Assembly: GCA_000632805.1 (NCBI GenBank)
Contig: CP007444.1
Location: 1,054,001 to 1,118,000 of the forward strand
Source: Dyella jiangningensis
Lineage (GTDB): Bacteria > Pseudomonadota > Gammaproteobacteria > Xanthomonadales > Rhodanobacteraceae
Direction of reading: 5' to 3'
DNA: 64,000 nt
A model generated the notes under the pieces. That model did not search any database. It was not told the DNA's origin and was given only the letters and a program-made list of their open reading frames with translations. The first letter of the stretch is position 1, and each line of letters starts with the position of its first letter. Of the stretch, positions 35,803 through 44,998 are shown one piece after another. A program made the translations under genes and the position numbers.

Positions 35803-35888
35803 TGGTACCGGTGAGAGGACTCGAACCTCCACTCTGTCGCCAGAAGCGGATTTTGAGTCCGCCGCGTCTACCATTCCGCCACACCGGC
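35803..35888 (-). tRNA. tRNA-Leu (anticodon CAA)
   Basis: On the minus strand the gene runs GCCGGTG...CACCGGTACCA with an encoded CCA. It has a D-arm GGAATGGTAGACGC, an anticodon stem GCGGA/TCCGC around loop CTCAAAA (anticodon CAA), a long variable arm typical of Leu, and a T-arm with GGTTCGAGTCC. Confidence 0.95.
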
Positions 35889-35913
35889 ATTGCAGCGGGG
35901 CATTATGCCGTGT

Positions 35914-36492
35914 TCAGTGCACCGGGTCGAGACCCAGTTGACGATCACTGCGCTGGTAATGGTCCTGGCCGAGTGGCTGGAAGACAGCGCAATGGGTCAT
36001 CTGGCCCGAATAGATGTGCAGGCTCACGGCGACAGCGTCGTCGCTGGGGTTGCGGATGGTGTGGTACTCGTGCGGCGGAATCAGGCTGCCGGCGGAGCCG
36101 GGGCCGGCCTGGATCGAACCCACCGGCTGGAAGCGGTAGTGGCCATCTTCATCGGCGAGGCGCTCGTACTGCACGACTTCGAGCGCGCCGCTCCAGACGC
36201 CTTCCACGCACCACATGCCGCAATGGTCGTGGATCGGGGTGCCCTGGCCGGGGCCCCAGGTCATCGCCACCACGCAGTAGCCGTGGTCTTCGCTACGGTA
36301 CAGCTCGCGGCGCGCGTAGCGGCCTTCCGCGGTCTCGAACACGCATTCGGGCAGCTTCACTTCCCTACCGCGAATGAGCTTGCACAAGCTGTTGCGCAGG
36401 CTGTCCGTGACGGCGCGCGTGGAGTCCTCCGCCACGGCGGCGTCGATGGCGTCGATGAGCTGGCGGGAGCCGGGAAAGTCGAGGGTGAGCAT
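35914..36492 (-). CDS. Cysteine dioxygenase
   Basis: The 192-residue protein carries the cysteine dioxygenase cupin: TPIHDHCGMWCVEGVWSG gives the first two iron His (HDH), and LIPPHEYHTIRN the third. The Cys in DHCGMW stands where mammalian CDO has its crosslinked Cys. It oxidises L-cysteine to cysteine sulfinate. It lies downstream of the MetX-type acyltransferase on the same strand, linking it to sulfur amino-acid turnover. A homologous thiol dioxygenase with another substrate (3-mercaptopropionate) is possible. Confidence 0.88.
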   Translation of the reverse strand: MLTLDFPGSRQLIDAIDAAVAEDSTRAVTDSLRNSLCKLIRGREVKLPECVFETAEGRYARRELYRSEDHGYCVVAMTWGPGQGTPIHDHCGMWCVEGVWSGALEVVQYERLADEDGHYRFQPVGSIQAGPGSAGSLIPPHEYHTIRNPSDDAVAVSLHIYSGQMTHCAVFQPLGQDHYQRSDRQLGLDPVH

Positions 36493-36559
36493 GGCGTTCT
36501 CGGAAGGTGATGCTGCTGTCCCATCTTAACAGCGCGGGGCAGGAGGCGCAGTCGGCCGT

Positions 36560-37663
36560 TCAGAGTCGGCCGAGGAAGCCGCCTATAGCGCGACTGTAGT
36601 TGGGAATGTCGACCAGGAAGGCATCGTGGCCCTGCGGGGAATTCAGCGCCACGAACTCCACGTCGGCGCCCGCGGCACGCAAACCGTCGGCGATCTGTTC
36701 CTGTTGCTCCAGCGGGAAGAGGATGTCGGTGCTTACGCCGATCACCATCGCCTTCTCGATGTGGATGCGCTTGAGTCCTTCCATCACGTTGCCATTGCCG
36801 TATTCGGCAATGTCGAACCAGTCGCTCGCGCGCGAGAGATAGAGATAGCTGTTGGGATCGAAGGTGTGCACGAAGCGCTGTGCATGGCCTTCCAGGTACG
36901 ACTCCACTTCGAATTCCATGCCGAAGGGGTTGTCGTCGCGTTGTTCGGGATCGAGCCGGATGCGCGCGAAACGGCCGTTCCATTCCATCGCCGAGCGATA
37001 GGTGATCACGCCGAGCTTACGCGCGATGCTCATGCCTGCCTCGGGATAGTGCGCGTCGTCGTAGCGACCGCTGTTCCAATCGGGATCGAGGCGGATAGCT
37101 TCGCGCTGCAACGAGCGGATGGCGATGGCGAACGGTTGCGCCTGGGGCGCCGTGTCCACGCTGATGTGAGCGCGCACGCTGCCCGGGTGCAGCACCATAT
37201 AGGCCAGTGCGCTCATGCCACCCATCGAGCAGCCGATGAGGCAGGCCAGCTGTTCGATGCCCAGGCTGGTAACGGCGGCGTGTGCCGCATTGGCGACGTC
37301 TTCCAGCGACAGTTCGGGAAAATCCAGCCGATAGGATTCGCCCGTCGCCGGGTTGATCGATGCGGCGCAAGTCGAGCCCTTGTCGCTGCCCAGCGAATTC
37401 ACGCAGATGACATACCAGCGTGAGGTATCGATGGCCTTGCCGGGCCCGATCATCGCTTCCCACCAGCCAGGCGACGGATCTTCGTCGTTGGAGGCGGCGT
37501 GTGCGCTAGGCGAGAGGCCGGTGAGGATCAGCACCGCGTTGTCGCGTGCCGGGCTCAGTTCGCCCCAGGTTTCATAGGCGACGCGCGCGCCGTGGAGTTC
37601 TCCGCCGCGCTTCATCGCAAAGGGCGAGGGAAGAGCGAAGTAGCGGCGCGCGTCGTGATTCAT
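36560..37663 (-). CDS. metX: MetX-type acyltransferase (homoserine or serine O-acyltransferase)
   Basis: An alpha/beta hydrolase of 367 residues with SSGLSPSAHA-like oxyanion region (ILTGLSPSAHAA), the nucleophile in GCSMGGMSALAYM, Asp in GVSTDILFPLEQQ and His in PQGHDAFL. The family makes O-acetyl- or O-succinyl-homoserine; some members in the Xanthomonas group are serine O-succinyltransferases that feed cysteine synthesis. GCSMGG instead of the commoner GGSMGG, and the cysteine dioxygenase next door, make the serine enzyme plausible. ATG 37,663 overlaps the ccmI stop (TGATG), so it belongs to the ccm transcript. Confidence 0.88.
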   Translation of the reverse strand: MNHDARRYFALPSPFAMKRGGELHGARVAYETWGELSPARDNAVLILTGLSPSAHAASNDEDPSPGWWEAMIGPGKAIDTSRWYVICVNSLGSDKGSTCAASINPATGESYRLDFPELSLEDVANAAHAAVTSLGIEQLACLIGCSMGGMSALAYMVLHPGSVRAHISVDTAPQAQPFAIAIRSLQREAIRLDPDWNSGRYDDAHYPEAGMSIARKLGVITYRSAMEWNGRFARIRLDPEQRDDNPFGMEFEVESYLEGHAQRFVHTFDPNSYLYLSRASDWFDIAEYGNGNVMEGLKRIHIEKAMVIGVSTDILFPLEQQEQIADGLRAAGADVEFVALNSPQGHDAFLVDIPNYSRAIGGFLGRL

Positions 37664-38709
37664 CAATGAACCTTGTCGATGGTGATCCTGATCGGGTTGC
37701 GCGTGCCGACGTCGACCACGCCGGCGTCGCCTTCGAGGTCGCCCGCCTGCGGCATGGCCTGCCCACTCTTGCTGATGCGGGCACCGACGAACACGCGCGA
37801 TGCCGAGGATAGTTTGAACTGGGGCGTCATGCCCATCGCGTCGGTAAGCGTCACCGTGGCGGGGAGAGCGGCGGCGTCCAGTTTCGCCACGGCCAGCGGC
37901 ATGGGCGGCCCCTGCTCGGCGCGTGCATACACGAACAGCGTGTCGCCGCGGCCCAGCTTGTCCTTGAGGGCAGGGGAAAGCGATACCTGCACCTGCAATG
38001 CGGGCCCCTGTGCCTCGGCGGCGGGCGTCTCGGGCGCCGTCTTGCCGGGGTTGCCGGCACGCGCGTCAGCCACGGCAATCTGTTCGACGACAGCCTTGGC
38101 CACGTTGGAACCCGGGTCGAGCTGGGCCTGCAACTGGCGCCAGGTGGTGGCCGCCTCGGCGTAGTGGTCGTGCTGGAACTGGCTGATGCCCAGCAGCCAA
38201 AGGCCGCGCTGGCTCTGCGGGTCGAGCTTCACGGCGCGCTCCAGCAGTTCCAGCGCGCGCCCGTCGATGCGATGGTCCTCGCGCTGCAGCGAGTCGGCTT
38301 CTGCCCAGCCCACCATGGCGGCGCTGTTGTCCGCGTCGATCCGCATCGCCTGTTCGTAGGCGGCGCGTGCCTCGACGGCGCGATGCATCACGCCGTAGGT
38401 CTGCGCAAGCAGCATCCAGCCCTGCAGATCATCCGGTTGCTGTGCCAGATGAGCCTTCAGCTCACCGACGGCGTCGTCGATGCTCATGCTCTTGGGCTGG
38501 TGCGCCACGCCATCGAGCGCCACCGGCGTGCCCACGCCGAGATAGAGGCTGATGGCCGCGATCGGCAGCAGGAAGGCCAGCGCCAGGGCCAGCACGAAAA
38601 CCTTGCGGGAGCGACCCTGCTGGCGGCCATGACGCATCAGTGGCCATAGCAGCAGGAACAACGCCGCGGCGATCATCGCTGCGGCGATCAGGAAGAAAGC
38701 CAGTTTCAC
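37663..38709 (-). CDS. ccmI: Cytochrome c maturation protein CcmI (TPR)
   Basis: From GTG 38,709 (overlapping the ccmH stop as GTGA) the protein is 348 residues. It has two membrane helices (LAFFLIAAAMIAAALFLLLW, VFVLALALAFLLPIAAISLY) joined by a basic loop, then TPR helices (DLQGWMLLAQTYGVM, EARAAYEQAMRID) and a C-terminal periplasmic beta domain. CcmI holds apocytochrome c for haem attachment. Confidence 0.88.
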   Translation of the reverse strand: MKLAFFLIAAAMIAAALFLLLWPLMRHGRQQGRSRKVFVLALALAFLLPIAAISLYLGVGTPVALDGVAHQPKSMSIDDAVGELKAHLAQQPDDLQGWMLLAQTYGVMHRAVEARAAYEQAMRIDADNSAAMVGWAEADSLQREDHRIDGRALELLERAVKLDPQSQRGLWLLGISQFQHDHYAEAATTWRQLQAQLDPGSNVAKAVVEQIAVADARAGNPGKTAPETPAAEAQGPALQVQVSLSPALKDKLGRGDTLFVYARAEQGPPMPLAVAKLDAAALPATVTLTDAMGMTPQFKLSSASRVFVGARISKSGQAMPQAGDLEGDAGVVDVGTRNPIRITIDKVH

Positions 38710-39227
38710 CAATCGTCCCCTTCGTCGTTCGGCTTCTCGTCCTGCACCGCGACCGGCGCGGCACGGCCACGGCGACGTACGGTGACCACGACCACCACGG
38801 CGCCGGCCAGCAGGATCGCCAGCGGGCCGAACCACAACAACACCGTGCTGGATTTCACCGGCGGGTCGTACAGCACGAAATCGGAATAGCGATCGACCAG
38901 GTATTGCTTGATCTCGTCGTCGCTCTTGCCCTGCTGCATCAGATCGAACACTTCGTGGCGCAGATCGCGCGCGAGGTCCGCGTTGGAATCGGCGAGATTC
39001 TCGTTCTGGCAGACCAGGCAGCGCAGTTCGCGCGTGAGCGCCTGGAAGCGGACTTCCTGGGCGTGGTCCTTGAAGGGCAGCGGGTCGATGGCCTGAGCGA
39101 ACGACACGCTCGTTAGGAACAATAGCCCCAACTGTAGGAGCGCACCCAGTGCGCGATCACGGAACTTGCGCTGCGTAGGCTTTTCGCGCACCGGGTGCGT
39201 TCCTACAAAAAGAGTTCTCGCGCTCAC
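38706..39227 (-). CDS. ccmH: Cytochrome c maturation protein CcmH
   Basis: The protein has the CcmH signature LRCLVCQNENLADSNADLAR with the redox CxxC, then a single membrane helix (STVLLWFGPLAILLAGAVVV). GTG 39,227 overlaps the ccmG stop, giving 173 residues. The first 25 or so residues are encoded by a REP-like palindrome (39,133-39,207), so the natural start may be nearer GLLFLTSVSFAQA. CcmH reduces apocytochrome c and works with CcmF and CcmI. Confidence 0.87.
   Translation of the reverse strand: MSARTLFVGTHPVREKPTQRKFRDRALGALLQLGLLFLTSVSFAQAIDPLPFKDHAQEVRFQALTRELRCLVCQNENLADSNADLARDLRHEVFDLMQQGKSDDEIKQYLVDRYSDFVLYDPPVKSSTVLLWFGPLAILLAGAVVVVVTVRRRGRAAPVAVQDEKPNDEGDDW
39133..39207. repeat. 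REP-like long palindrome between ccmG and ccmH
   Basis: TGTAGGAGCGCACCCAGTGC (39,133 on) and its near-exact complement ending TGCGTTCCTACA (39,207) match at 22 of 24 positions around a central spacer. Such GTAGGAGCGCACC palindromes are dispersed in genomes of this bacterial group. Here the element stays in frame with ccmH. Confidence 0.85.
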
Positions 39228-39769
39228 GGAGCGGGCTCCTTGGCCAGCGCGGCAATGGCGGGCTTCAGTTCCTTTTCGATCACTTCCGGCGTCAACGGAC
39301 CGATGCGTTTGTAGCGGATCACGCCCTTGCCATCGACCAGAAAACTCTCGGGTGCGCCGTACACGCCGAAGTCGATCGCCGTACGGCCTTCCTGATCGGC
39401 GATGACCATGTCGTACGGATTGCCGTGCTTGGTCAGCCAGGCCTTCGCGTCTTCCGGTGCGTCCTTGTAGTTGTAGCCGACGATGGGCACGCCGATGGAC
39501 TTGCCTTGTGTCATCAGCACCGGATGTTCCTCGCCGCAGGCGATGCACCAGCTGGCGAAGACATTGATGAGATACGGCTTGCCCAGCAGGTTGTCACGGC
39601 TGACTGTCTGGGACGGATCATCCAGCTTCGGAAGCACGAAGGCGGGCGCCGGCTTGTTGATCAGCGGCGAAGGCACTTCGCGCTGGTCGTGCTGGGTGTT
39701 CCACCAGATGCCGAAACCGAACAAAGCCACCAGCAGCAGGAAACCGAAGAAGGGCAGCAGGCGACTCAT
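39224..39769 (-). CDS. ccmG: Thiol:disulfide interchange protein CcmG/DsbE
   Basis: The 181-residue protein has an N-terminal anchor (LPFFGFLLLVALFGFGIWW) and a thioredoxin fold with FASWCIACGEEHP (CxxC) and YGAPESFLVDGKG. CcmG normally has WCxPC or WCxxC; here it is WCIAC. It keeps apocytochrome cysteines reduced. It overlaps ccmF by ATGA. Confidence 0.92.
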   Translation of the reverse strand: MSRLLPFFGFLLLVALFGFGIWWNTQHDQREVPSPLINKPAPAFVLPKLDDPSQTVSRDNLLGKPYLINVFASWCIACGEEHPVLMTQGKSIGVPIVGYNYKDAPEDAKAWLTKHGNPYDMVIADQEGRTAIDFGVYGAPESFLVDGKGVIRYKRIGPLTPEVIEKELKPAIAALAKEPAP

Positions 39770-41739
39770 GCGCGCGATTCCTGCAAGGCGGCTGCCGGGA
39801 CGGCTTCGGTTTCAGCCACGCGCTTGGTGCGGAAGCGGCGATCCGCAGCGGCGAAGAAGCCGCCGAGCATCATGAACAGGCCACCAGCCCAGATCCAGCG
39901 GACGAAGGGCTTGTCGTAGAGGCGAAGCGCCCAGGCGCCTTCCGGCTGCGTGCGATCCATCGGCTCGCCCAGCGCGACATAAAGATCGCGGAACAGGCCG
40001 GGGTTGATCGCCGATTCCGTCTGCACCTGGCCGCGCGTATAGGTGCGTTTCTGCGGGTGCATCGCGGCGATCTCGCGACCCGAGCGCATGACCGTCACCG
40101 TGCCCTGGTCGCCTTGCCAGTTGGGGCCGGTGGTGTGCTGCACGCCGTCAAAGCGGAAGTCGTAGCCGCCGATGCTGGAGGTCTGGCCGGGGCTCATGCG
40201 TACGTCGCGCTCGACGCTCAGTGCATTGGTGAGCAGCACGCCGGCGAGAAACACACCGACGCCGAAGTGCGCCAGCAGCATGCCGGCCATTTCTGCCGGA
40301 TAGCGACGACCCGCCGGCATTTCGCGCCAGCGCTTGAACACATACAGCAGCGTGCCGAAACCGCACCACACCGCCGCTGCCGTGCCGGCGATCGCCTTGC
40401 CTTCACCGTCGGTGAGCAACGCAGCAACGATCGCGCAAGCCACTGCCGCGAGGCCGGCGCGCCACATCACGCGCTTGAGCACCGGCGTATCGCTCTTGCC
40501 CCAGCGCAGGTACGGACCAAACGGCAGCAGCACCACCACCGGGATCATCAGCAGCGTGAACAGGAAACCGAAGTAGGGTGGTCCCACCGAGATCTTGCCG
40601 AGGTTCAGCGCATCGCCGAGCAGCGGGAACAACGTGCCCAGCAGCACCATCGCGGCCGCCACGGTCAGCATCAGGTTGCCGATGAGAATCGCCGTTTCGC
40701 GCGACACCACGCTAAACGGCTTGCCGCCGGCGACCTTGGGCGCACGCAGCGCGTAGAGCAGCAGCGAGCCACCCACCACCACGGCGAGGAAGCACAGGAT
40801 GAACAGGCCGCGCTTAGGGTCGGAGGCGAATGCATGCACCGAAGTAAGCACGCCAGAACGCACGAGGAAGGTGCCCAGCAGCGACAGCGAGAAAGCGAAG
40901 ATCGACAACAGGATGGTCCACGCGCGCAGGCCGCCGCGTTTCTCCGTCACCGCCTGTGCGTGGATCAGTGCTGCGCCCACCAGCCACGGCATGAAGCTGG
41001 CGTTCTCCACCGGATCCCAGAACCACCAGCCGCCCCAGCCCAGCTCGGCATACGCCCACCAGCTGCCGGCGACGATACCCGCGGAGAGGAAACCCCAGGC
41101 AACGTTGGTCCACGGGCGCGCCCAGCGCACCCAGGCCTGCTCCAGTTCACCACCCAGCAGCGCGGCGATGGAGAACGCAAATGCCACCGAGAAGCCCACG
41201 TAGCCCATGTAGAGCACGGGCGGGTGGAAGGTCATGCCCGGATCCTGCAGCACCGGGTTGAGATCGCCGCCGTCCGGCGGCATCGGCAACAGGCGCATGA
41301 ACGGGTTGGACGTGAAGATGATGAAGGCGAGAAAGCCCACCGACACCAGGCCGAGCACACCCAGCACCCGCGCGATGAACACCTCGGGCAGGCGACGGCT
41401 CAGCACGGCCAGCGCCAGCGTCCACAGGTTGAGGATGAAGATCCACAGCAGCAGCGAACCTTCGTGCGCGCCCCACACGGCCGCGATGCGGTAGTACCAA
41501 GGTAGCGCGAGGTTGGAGTTGTCGGCGACGTACTGCACCGAGAAGTCGAACTGCAGGAACGCCCAAACCAGCAGCAGGAAGGCCATGGTGACGAACACCG
41601 CCTGGCCCGTCGCGGCAGTGCGCGCGACGGCCATCAGCGCGCGGTTGTTGCGCCATGCGCCGACCAGCGGCAACACACCCTGCGCAAACGCCAGCAGCAG
41701 GGCGAGGATCAGGGCGAGTTGCCCGAGTTCCGGAGTCAT
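39766..41739 (-). CDS. ccmF: Cytochrome c haem lyase subunit CcmF
   Basis: A 657-residue multi-spanning protein with the WWD motif [19 protein letters not shown], conserved His regions ([22 protein letters not shown]) and [18 protein letters not shown]. CcmF takes haem from CcmE and attaches it to apocytochrome with CcmH. Length is in the family range. It overlaps both neighbours by ATGA. Confidence 0.96.
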   Translation of the reverse strand: MTPELGQLALILALLLAFAQGVLPLVGAWRNNRALMAVARTAATGQAVFVTMAFLLLVWAFLQFDFSVQYVADNSNLALPWYYRIAAVWGAHEGSLLLWIFILNLWTLALAVLSRRLPEVFIARVLGVLGLVSVGFLAFIIFTSNPFMRLLPMPPDGGDLNPVLQDPGMTFHPPVLYMGYVGFSVAFAFSIAALLGGELEQAWVRWARPWTNVAWGFLSAGIVAGSWWAYAELGWGGWWFWDPVENASFMPWLVGAALIHAQAVTEKRGGLRAWTILLSIFAFSLSLLGTFLVRSGVLTSVHAFASDPKRGLFILCFLAVVVGGSLLLYALRAPKVAGGKPFSVVSRETAILIGNLMLTVAAAMVLLGTLFPLLGDALNLGKISVGPPYFGFLFTLLMIPVVVLLPFGPYLRWGKSDTPVLKRVMWRAGLAAVACAIVAALLTDGEGKAIAGTAAAVWCGFGTLLYVFKRWREMPAGRRYPAEMAGMLLAHFGVGVFLAGVLLTNALSVERDVRMSPGQTSSIGGYDFRFDGVQHTTGPNWQGDQGTVTVMRSGREIAAMHPQKRTYTRGQVQTESAINPGLFRDLYVALGEPMDRTQPEGAWALRLYDKPFVRWIWAGGLFMMLGGFFAAADRRFRTKRVAETEAVPAAALQESRA

Positions 41740-42203
41740 TGCGGTTTGTCCTGGCCAGCGGCCTCGTTGACCTGTTTGCCCTGGTGCGCCTTGGCCATCG
41801 CGTCCTTCAGCTCCTTGGGCATGTAGGTTTCGTCATGCTTGGCGAGCACTTCGGTGGCGATGAAACGTGCGTTGTCCATGTGGCCCGTGGCGATCACCGA
41901 CTGGTTGTCGCGGAACAGATCGGGAAGGATGCCGGTGTATTCCACCGGCATCGAACCGCTCGCATCGACCACGGTGAAGGTGACCTTCAACGAGTCGCTG
42001 CTGCGCTGGATCGAACCGGCCTTCACCATGCCGCCGAGGCGGAACGTCTTGTAGCTGCGTGCCTCGCCCGTCTGCACCTGGCTCGGGGTGAACAGGTAGT
42101 TCATGTTCTGCTGCAGCGCGAACACGGTCAGTCCGACCGCGACGACGGCCGCTGCGACCACGAGGAGAACGATGATGAGCCTGCGCTTGCGGGTGGGATT
42201 CAT
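41736..42203 (-). CDS. ccmE: Haem chaperone CcmE
   Basis: The 155-residue protein has an N-terminal anchor ([20 protein letters not shown]), an OB-fold with [11 protein letters not shown] and [13 protein letters not shown], and the haem-binding His in [10 protein letters not shown]. It carries haem covalently from CcmC to CcmF. ATG 42,203 is chosen over an upstream frame start. Confidence 0.94.
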   Translation of the reverse strand: MNPTRKRRLIIVLLVVAAAVVAVGLTVFALQQNMNYLFTPSQVQTGEARSYKTFRLGGMVKAGSIQRSSDSLKVTFTVVDASGSMPVEYTGILPDLFRDNQSVIATGHMDNARFIATEVLAKHDETYMPKELKDAMAKAHQGKQVNEAAGQDKPQ

Positions 42204-42222
42204 AAGACTCTGTAGGTGCCCG

Positions 42223-42423
42223 TCATGGCACTGAAGGGTTGCGTTGCTGTCGCGCGGCCTGCCGCGCCATGCGTCCGCGCAGTTCACGCAGCTGTCGACG
42301 GCGACGGAAGCCAGGGCTGAGGTAGTCGGCGATCAGCACGATGAAGAACAGCGCGAACGACGGCCACACATAGGCGGCATAGCCGCCCATGGCGATGAAG
42401 TGGTCCCACGAGAACGGCGTCAT
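42223..42423 (-). CDS. ccmD: Haem exporter accessory CcmD
   Basis: A 66-residue protein with one membrane helix ([20 protein letters not shown]) and a basic tail, starting in an ATGA overlap with ccmC. It matches CcmD in size, place and the [11 protein letters not shown] start. It helps release holo-CcmE from CcmC. Confidence 0.88.
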   Translation of the reverse strand: MTPFSWDHFIAMGGYAAYVWPSFALFFIVLIADYLSPGFRRRRQLRELRGRMARQAARQQRNPSVP

Positions 42424-43178
42424 CGCAGGCCCTCCTTCTCGGCAATCTGGCGCACCCAGTCCTTGCCGCTTTCCAGCGACAGCAGGTCGGTGCGCACGCG
42501 GCCAAACAGGCTCGCGATGTAATAGAACTTGGTGGCGAACATCATGGTCAGCAACGGCCACAGCATGTCGCTGCTCATCTTCGACGGGCCGAGAATGCGC
42601 ACGGTGGAGCCCTGGTGCAGCGTGTTCCACCAGTTCACCGAGAAATGCACGATGGGCACGTTGATGATGCCGATGATGGCGAGGAAGGCCGCGGCGCGCG
42701 CGCCCTGGCGGCGATCCTCGAACGAGTGGTACAGGCCGATCACGCCGAGATACAGGAACAGCAGCACGAGTTCGGAGGTGAGTCGCGCATCCCAGGTCCA
42801 CCAGGTGCCCCACATCGGCTTGCCCCACAGCGAACCGGTGACCAGGGTGATGAAGGTGAATGCCGCGCCGATCGGCGCCGATTCCATCGCCACCACTTCG
42901 GCCAGCTTGATGCGCCATACCAGCGAGATGAAAGCGGCCACCGCCATCACGCCATAGATGAACAGGCTCATCCAGGCACTGGGCACGTGGATGAAGATGA
43001 TGCGGTAGGCGTCGCCCTGCTGGTAATCGGCAGGCGCCAGCACCAGCCCGCCGTACAGCGCGATGGCGCCGAGCACGAGGGCCAGCGCCAATGCCCACGG
43101 GCGCAGCACGCCGGCGAACCGGTAGAAGTTCGGCGGCGAGCTGAGCTTGTGCACCCAGAGCGGGATCCAGTTAGCCAT
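42420..43178 (-). CDS. ccmC: Haem transporter CcmC
   Basis: The 252-residue six-helix protein has the WWD motif WGTWWTWDARLTSELVL and flanking His (IFIHVPSAWMS, PIVHFSVNWWNTLHQG). It loads haem on CcmE. It lies four bases from ccmB. Confidence 0.95.
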   Translation of the reverse strand: MANWIPLWVHKLSSPPNFYRFAGVLRPWALALALVLGAIALYGGLVLAPADYQQGDAYRIIFIHVPSAWMSLFIYGVMAVAAFISLVWRIKLAEVVAMESAPIGAAFTFITLVTGSLWGKPMWGTWWTWDARLTSELVLLFLYLGVIGLYHSFEDRRQGARAAAFLAIIGIINVPIVHFSVNWWNTLHQGSTVRILGPSKMSSDMLWPLLTMMFATKFYYIASLFGRVRTDLLSLESGKDWVRQIAEKEGLR

Positions 43179-43182
43179 CGTC

Positions 43183-43869
43183 TTATGCGTCCAGAGCTAT
43201 CCGAAGGGCGGCGGCGCAGGCAAGCGGCGCCAGCACCAGGGCCATGACCAGCGCGGCCCCCAACCAGGCGATGGGAGCGAGCCACGGCAGCCCCTGTTGT
43301 GCCGCGGCGACGGCGCCGGCGGCGAAGATCACCACTGGCACGCAAAGCGGCAGCAGCATCAAGGCAAGCAGCATACCAGAGCGCCGACTGCCGGCCGTCA
43401 GCGCCACCAGGACCGCACCCAGCAGGCTGAGTAAGGGCGTGGCGAGCAGCAAGGCGTAGATCAGCACCGGCATCACCGGCGCCGGCAGATGCAGCATGCC
43501 GGCCAGCAGCGGCGCGACCACGATCAGCGGCAGCGCGGTGGTGATCCAGTGCGCCAGGATCTTCATGGCCAGCATCAGCGCCAGCGGCTGCGGCGAGAGC
43601 ATCAGCAGCTCCAGCGAGCCATCCTCGATGTCGCTGCGGAACATCGCATCCAGCGCGAGCAGCATGGCCAGCAGCATGGTCAGCAGCACCACGCCGCCGG
43701 CAATGCGCTGCAGCAGCGCGTCTTCCGGGCCCAGCGCGAACGGGAACAGGGTGACCACGATCAGCGCATAGAGCACCGGCATGGTGATGTCGCCACGGCG
43801 GCGCCAGGCCAGGGTGAGGTCGCGGCGCAACACGGCGGCGCAGGCGGAAGCAAGCGTCGCGTGGCTCAT
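43183..43869 (-). CDS. ccmB: Haem exporter permease CcmB
   Basis: A 228-residue membrane protein with six hydrophobic segments and the motif DIEDGSLELLMLSPQPLAL typical of CcmB. It pairs with CcmA as an ABC transporter. It overlaps ccmA by ATGA and ends in TAA. Confidence 0.94.
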   Translation of the reverse strand: MSHATLASACAAVLRRDLTLAWRRRGDITMPVLYALIVVTLFPFALGPEDALLQRIAGGVVLLTMLLAMLLALDAMFRSDIEDGSLELLMLSPQPLALMLAMKILAHWITTALPLIVVAPLLAGMLHLPAPVMPVLIYALLLATPLLSLLGAVLVALTAGSRRSGMLLALMLLPLCVPVVIFAAGAVAAAQQGLPWLAPIAWLGAALVMALVLAPLACAAALRIALDA

Positions 43870-44504
43870 GCGTGCATGCGCACCCGTGTCGGTTCGCCGC
43901 CCAGGAAGCTCACCGCGCCATGGCTGGTCACCAGCGCGGCGCCGCCTTCGGCCGAGTGCTCGGCCAGCAGGCGGTTCACCAGTTCGATGCCGGTACGGTC
44001 GAGGTTGGCGTAGGGCTCATCCAGCAGCCACAGCGTGGCCGGTAGCAGCAGCAGGCGGGCCAGGGCGGCGCGCTTCTTCTGGCCGGCGGAAAGGCGGCGG
44101 ACGGGCTCGTCCTCATAACCGCCCAGGCCGATGCTGGACAGCACGCTCGCCACGTTCCGGCGGTCGCGCATGCCGTAGGTGCCGGCGGCGACGGCGAGGT
44201 TCTCGCGCGCGCTGAGATCGCTCTTCAGGCCCAAATGGTGGCCGAGGAACAAGGTGTCTCCCAGGTGTTCGATGCGCCGCCAGGGCAGGCCGCGCCAGCT
44301 CAGTTCGCCCTCGTCCAGGCGCAGCAGGCCGGCCAGGATGCGCAGCAAGGTGGTCTTGCCGCTGCCGTTGTCGCCTTCGACCAGCGCCACTTCGCCTTCA
44401 CGCAGGCGAAAGTCCAAGGGGCCGAACACGGGTTCGTCCTGGCGGTAGAAGGCGAGGCCCCGCGCTTCCAGCAGGATCGGGGCAGTGGCAGACAGGTTAG
44501 TCAT
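43866..44504 (-). CDS. ccmA: Haem exporter ATP-binding protein CcmA
   Basis: The 212-residue ABC ATPase has Walker A EGDNGSGKTTLLRIL, signature RRLSAGQKKRAALARLLLL and Walker B LWLLDEPYANLD. It is the first gene of the ccm operon; ATG 44,504 is chosen. It powers the CcmC-CcmE release step. Confidence 0.95.
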   Translation of the reverse strand: MTNLSATAPILLEARGLAFYRQDEPVFGPLDFRLREGEVALVEGDNGSGKTTLLRILAGLLRLDEGELSWRGLPWRRIEHLGDTLFLGHHLGLKSDLSARENLAVAAGTYGMRDRRNVASVLSSIGLGGYEDEPVRRLSAGQKKRAALARLLLLPATLWLLDEPYANLDRTGIELVNRLLAEHSAEGGAALVTSHGAVSFLGGEPTRVRMHA

Positions 44505-44590
44505 CGCGCGATTGTCCGCAAACGCTGACAGGCTTGTCCATGCGGCGTGCTGCCGCCAAGCGGTCCGGGAGACGCGGCGTGCCGTGCCGG

Positions 44591-44998
44591 TCACGGCAGG
44601 CGCAATTGCGCCGCTTGGTCTCCGTTGCCGTGCACATAGCCACGCTGGCCAAAGCGAAAGGCCAGGAGGTCGAGCTGCTCCGTGCCGAGGCCCACCACAA
44701 AGAGGCTGCCCTCCCGCCATCCGTTGTTGCCGACACCGACGCCCGGCACGATCAGTCGGGTCGCGGGCAATTTACGCAGTGCCTGCAACAGCGATCGCTG
44801 GGCCTGGCGGTTTTGCGAACGAAGGCGCGGTCGCGAGCGTGGATTCCAAGCCGTGATGAAGCCCCACGGCTGTCCTTTCACGTGGCCGGCAAGCGAGGCG
44901 GGCAGGGGATGACCGATGCGGATGCTCGCGTACCCGCCGCCACCGAGGCGCACCCGGTAATCGGTGCCTCGGTAGGCGGCGAGCAGTGTGTCATCCAT
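44591..44998 (-). CDS. DUF3293-like protein
   Basis: The 135-residue protein has GFITAWNPRSRPRLRSQNRQ and GREGSLFVVGL-like segments (WREGSLFVVGLGTEQLDLLA), the pattern of DUF3293. It overlaps the stop of the kynurenine monooxygenase gene by eight bases. The function is unknown. Confidence 0.75.
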   Translation of the reverse strand: MDDTLLAAYRGTDYRVRLGGGGYASIRIGHPLPASLAGHVKGQPWGFITAWNPRSRPRLRSQNRQAQRSLLQALRKLPATRLIVPGVGVGNNGWREGSLFVVGLGTEQLDLLAFRFGQRGYVHGNGDQAAQLRLP

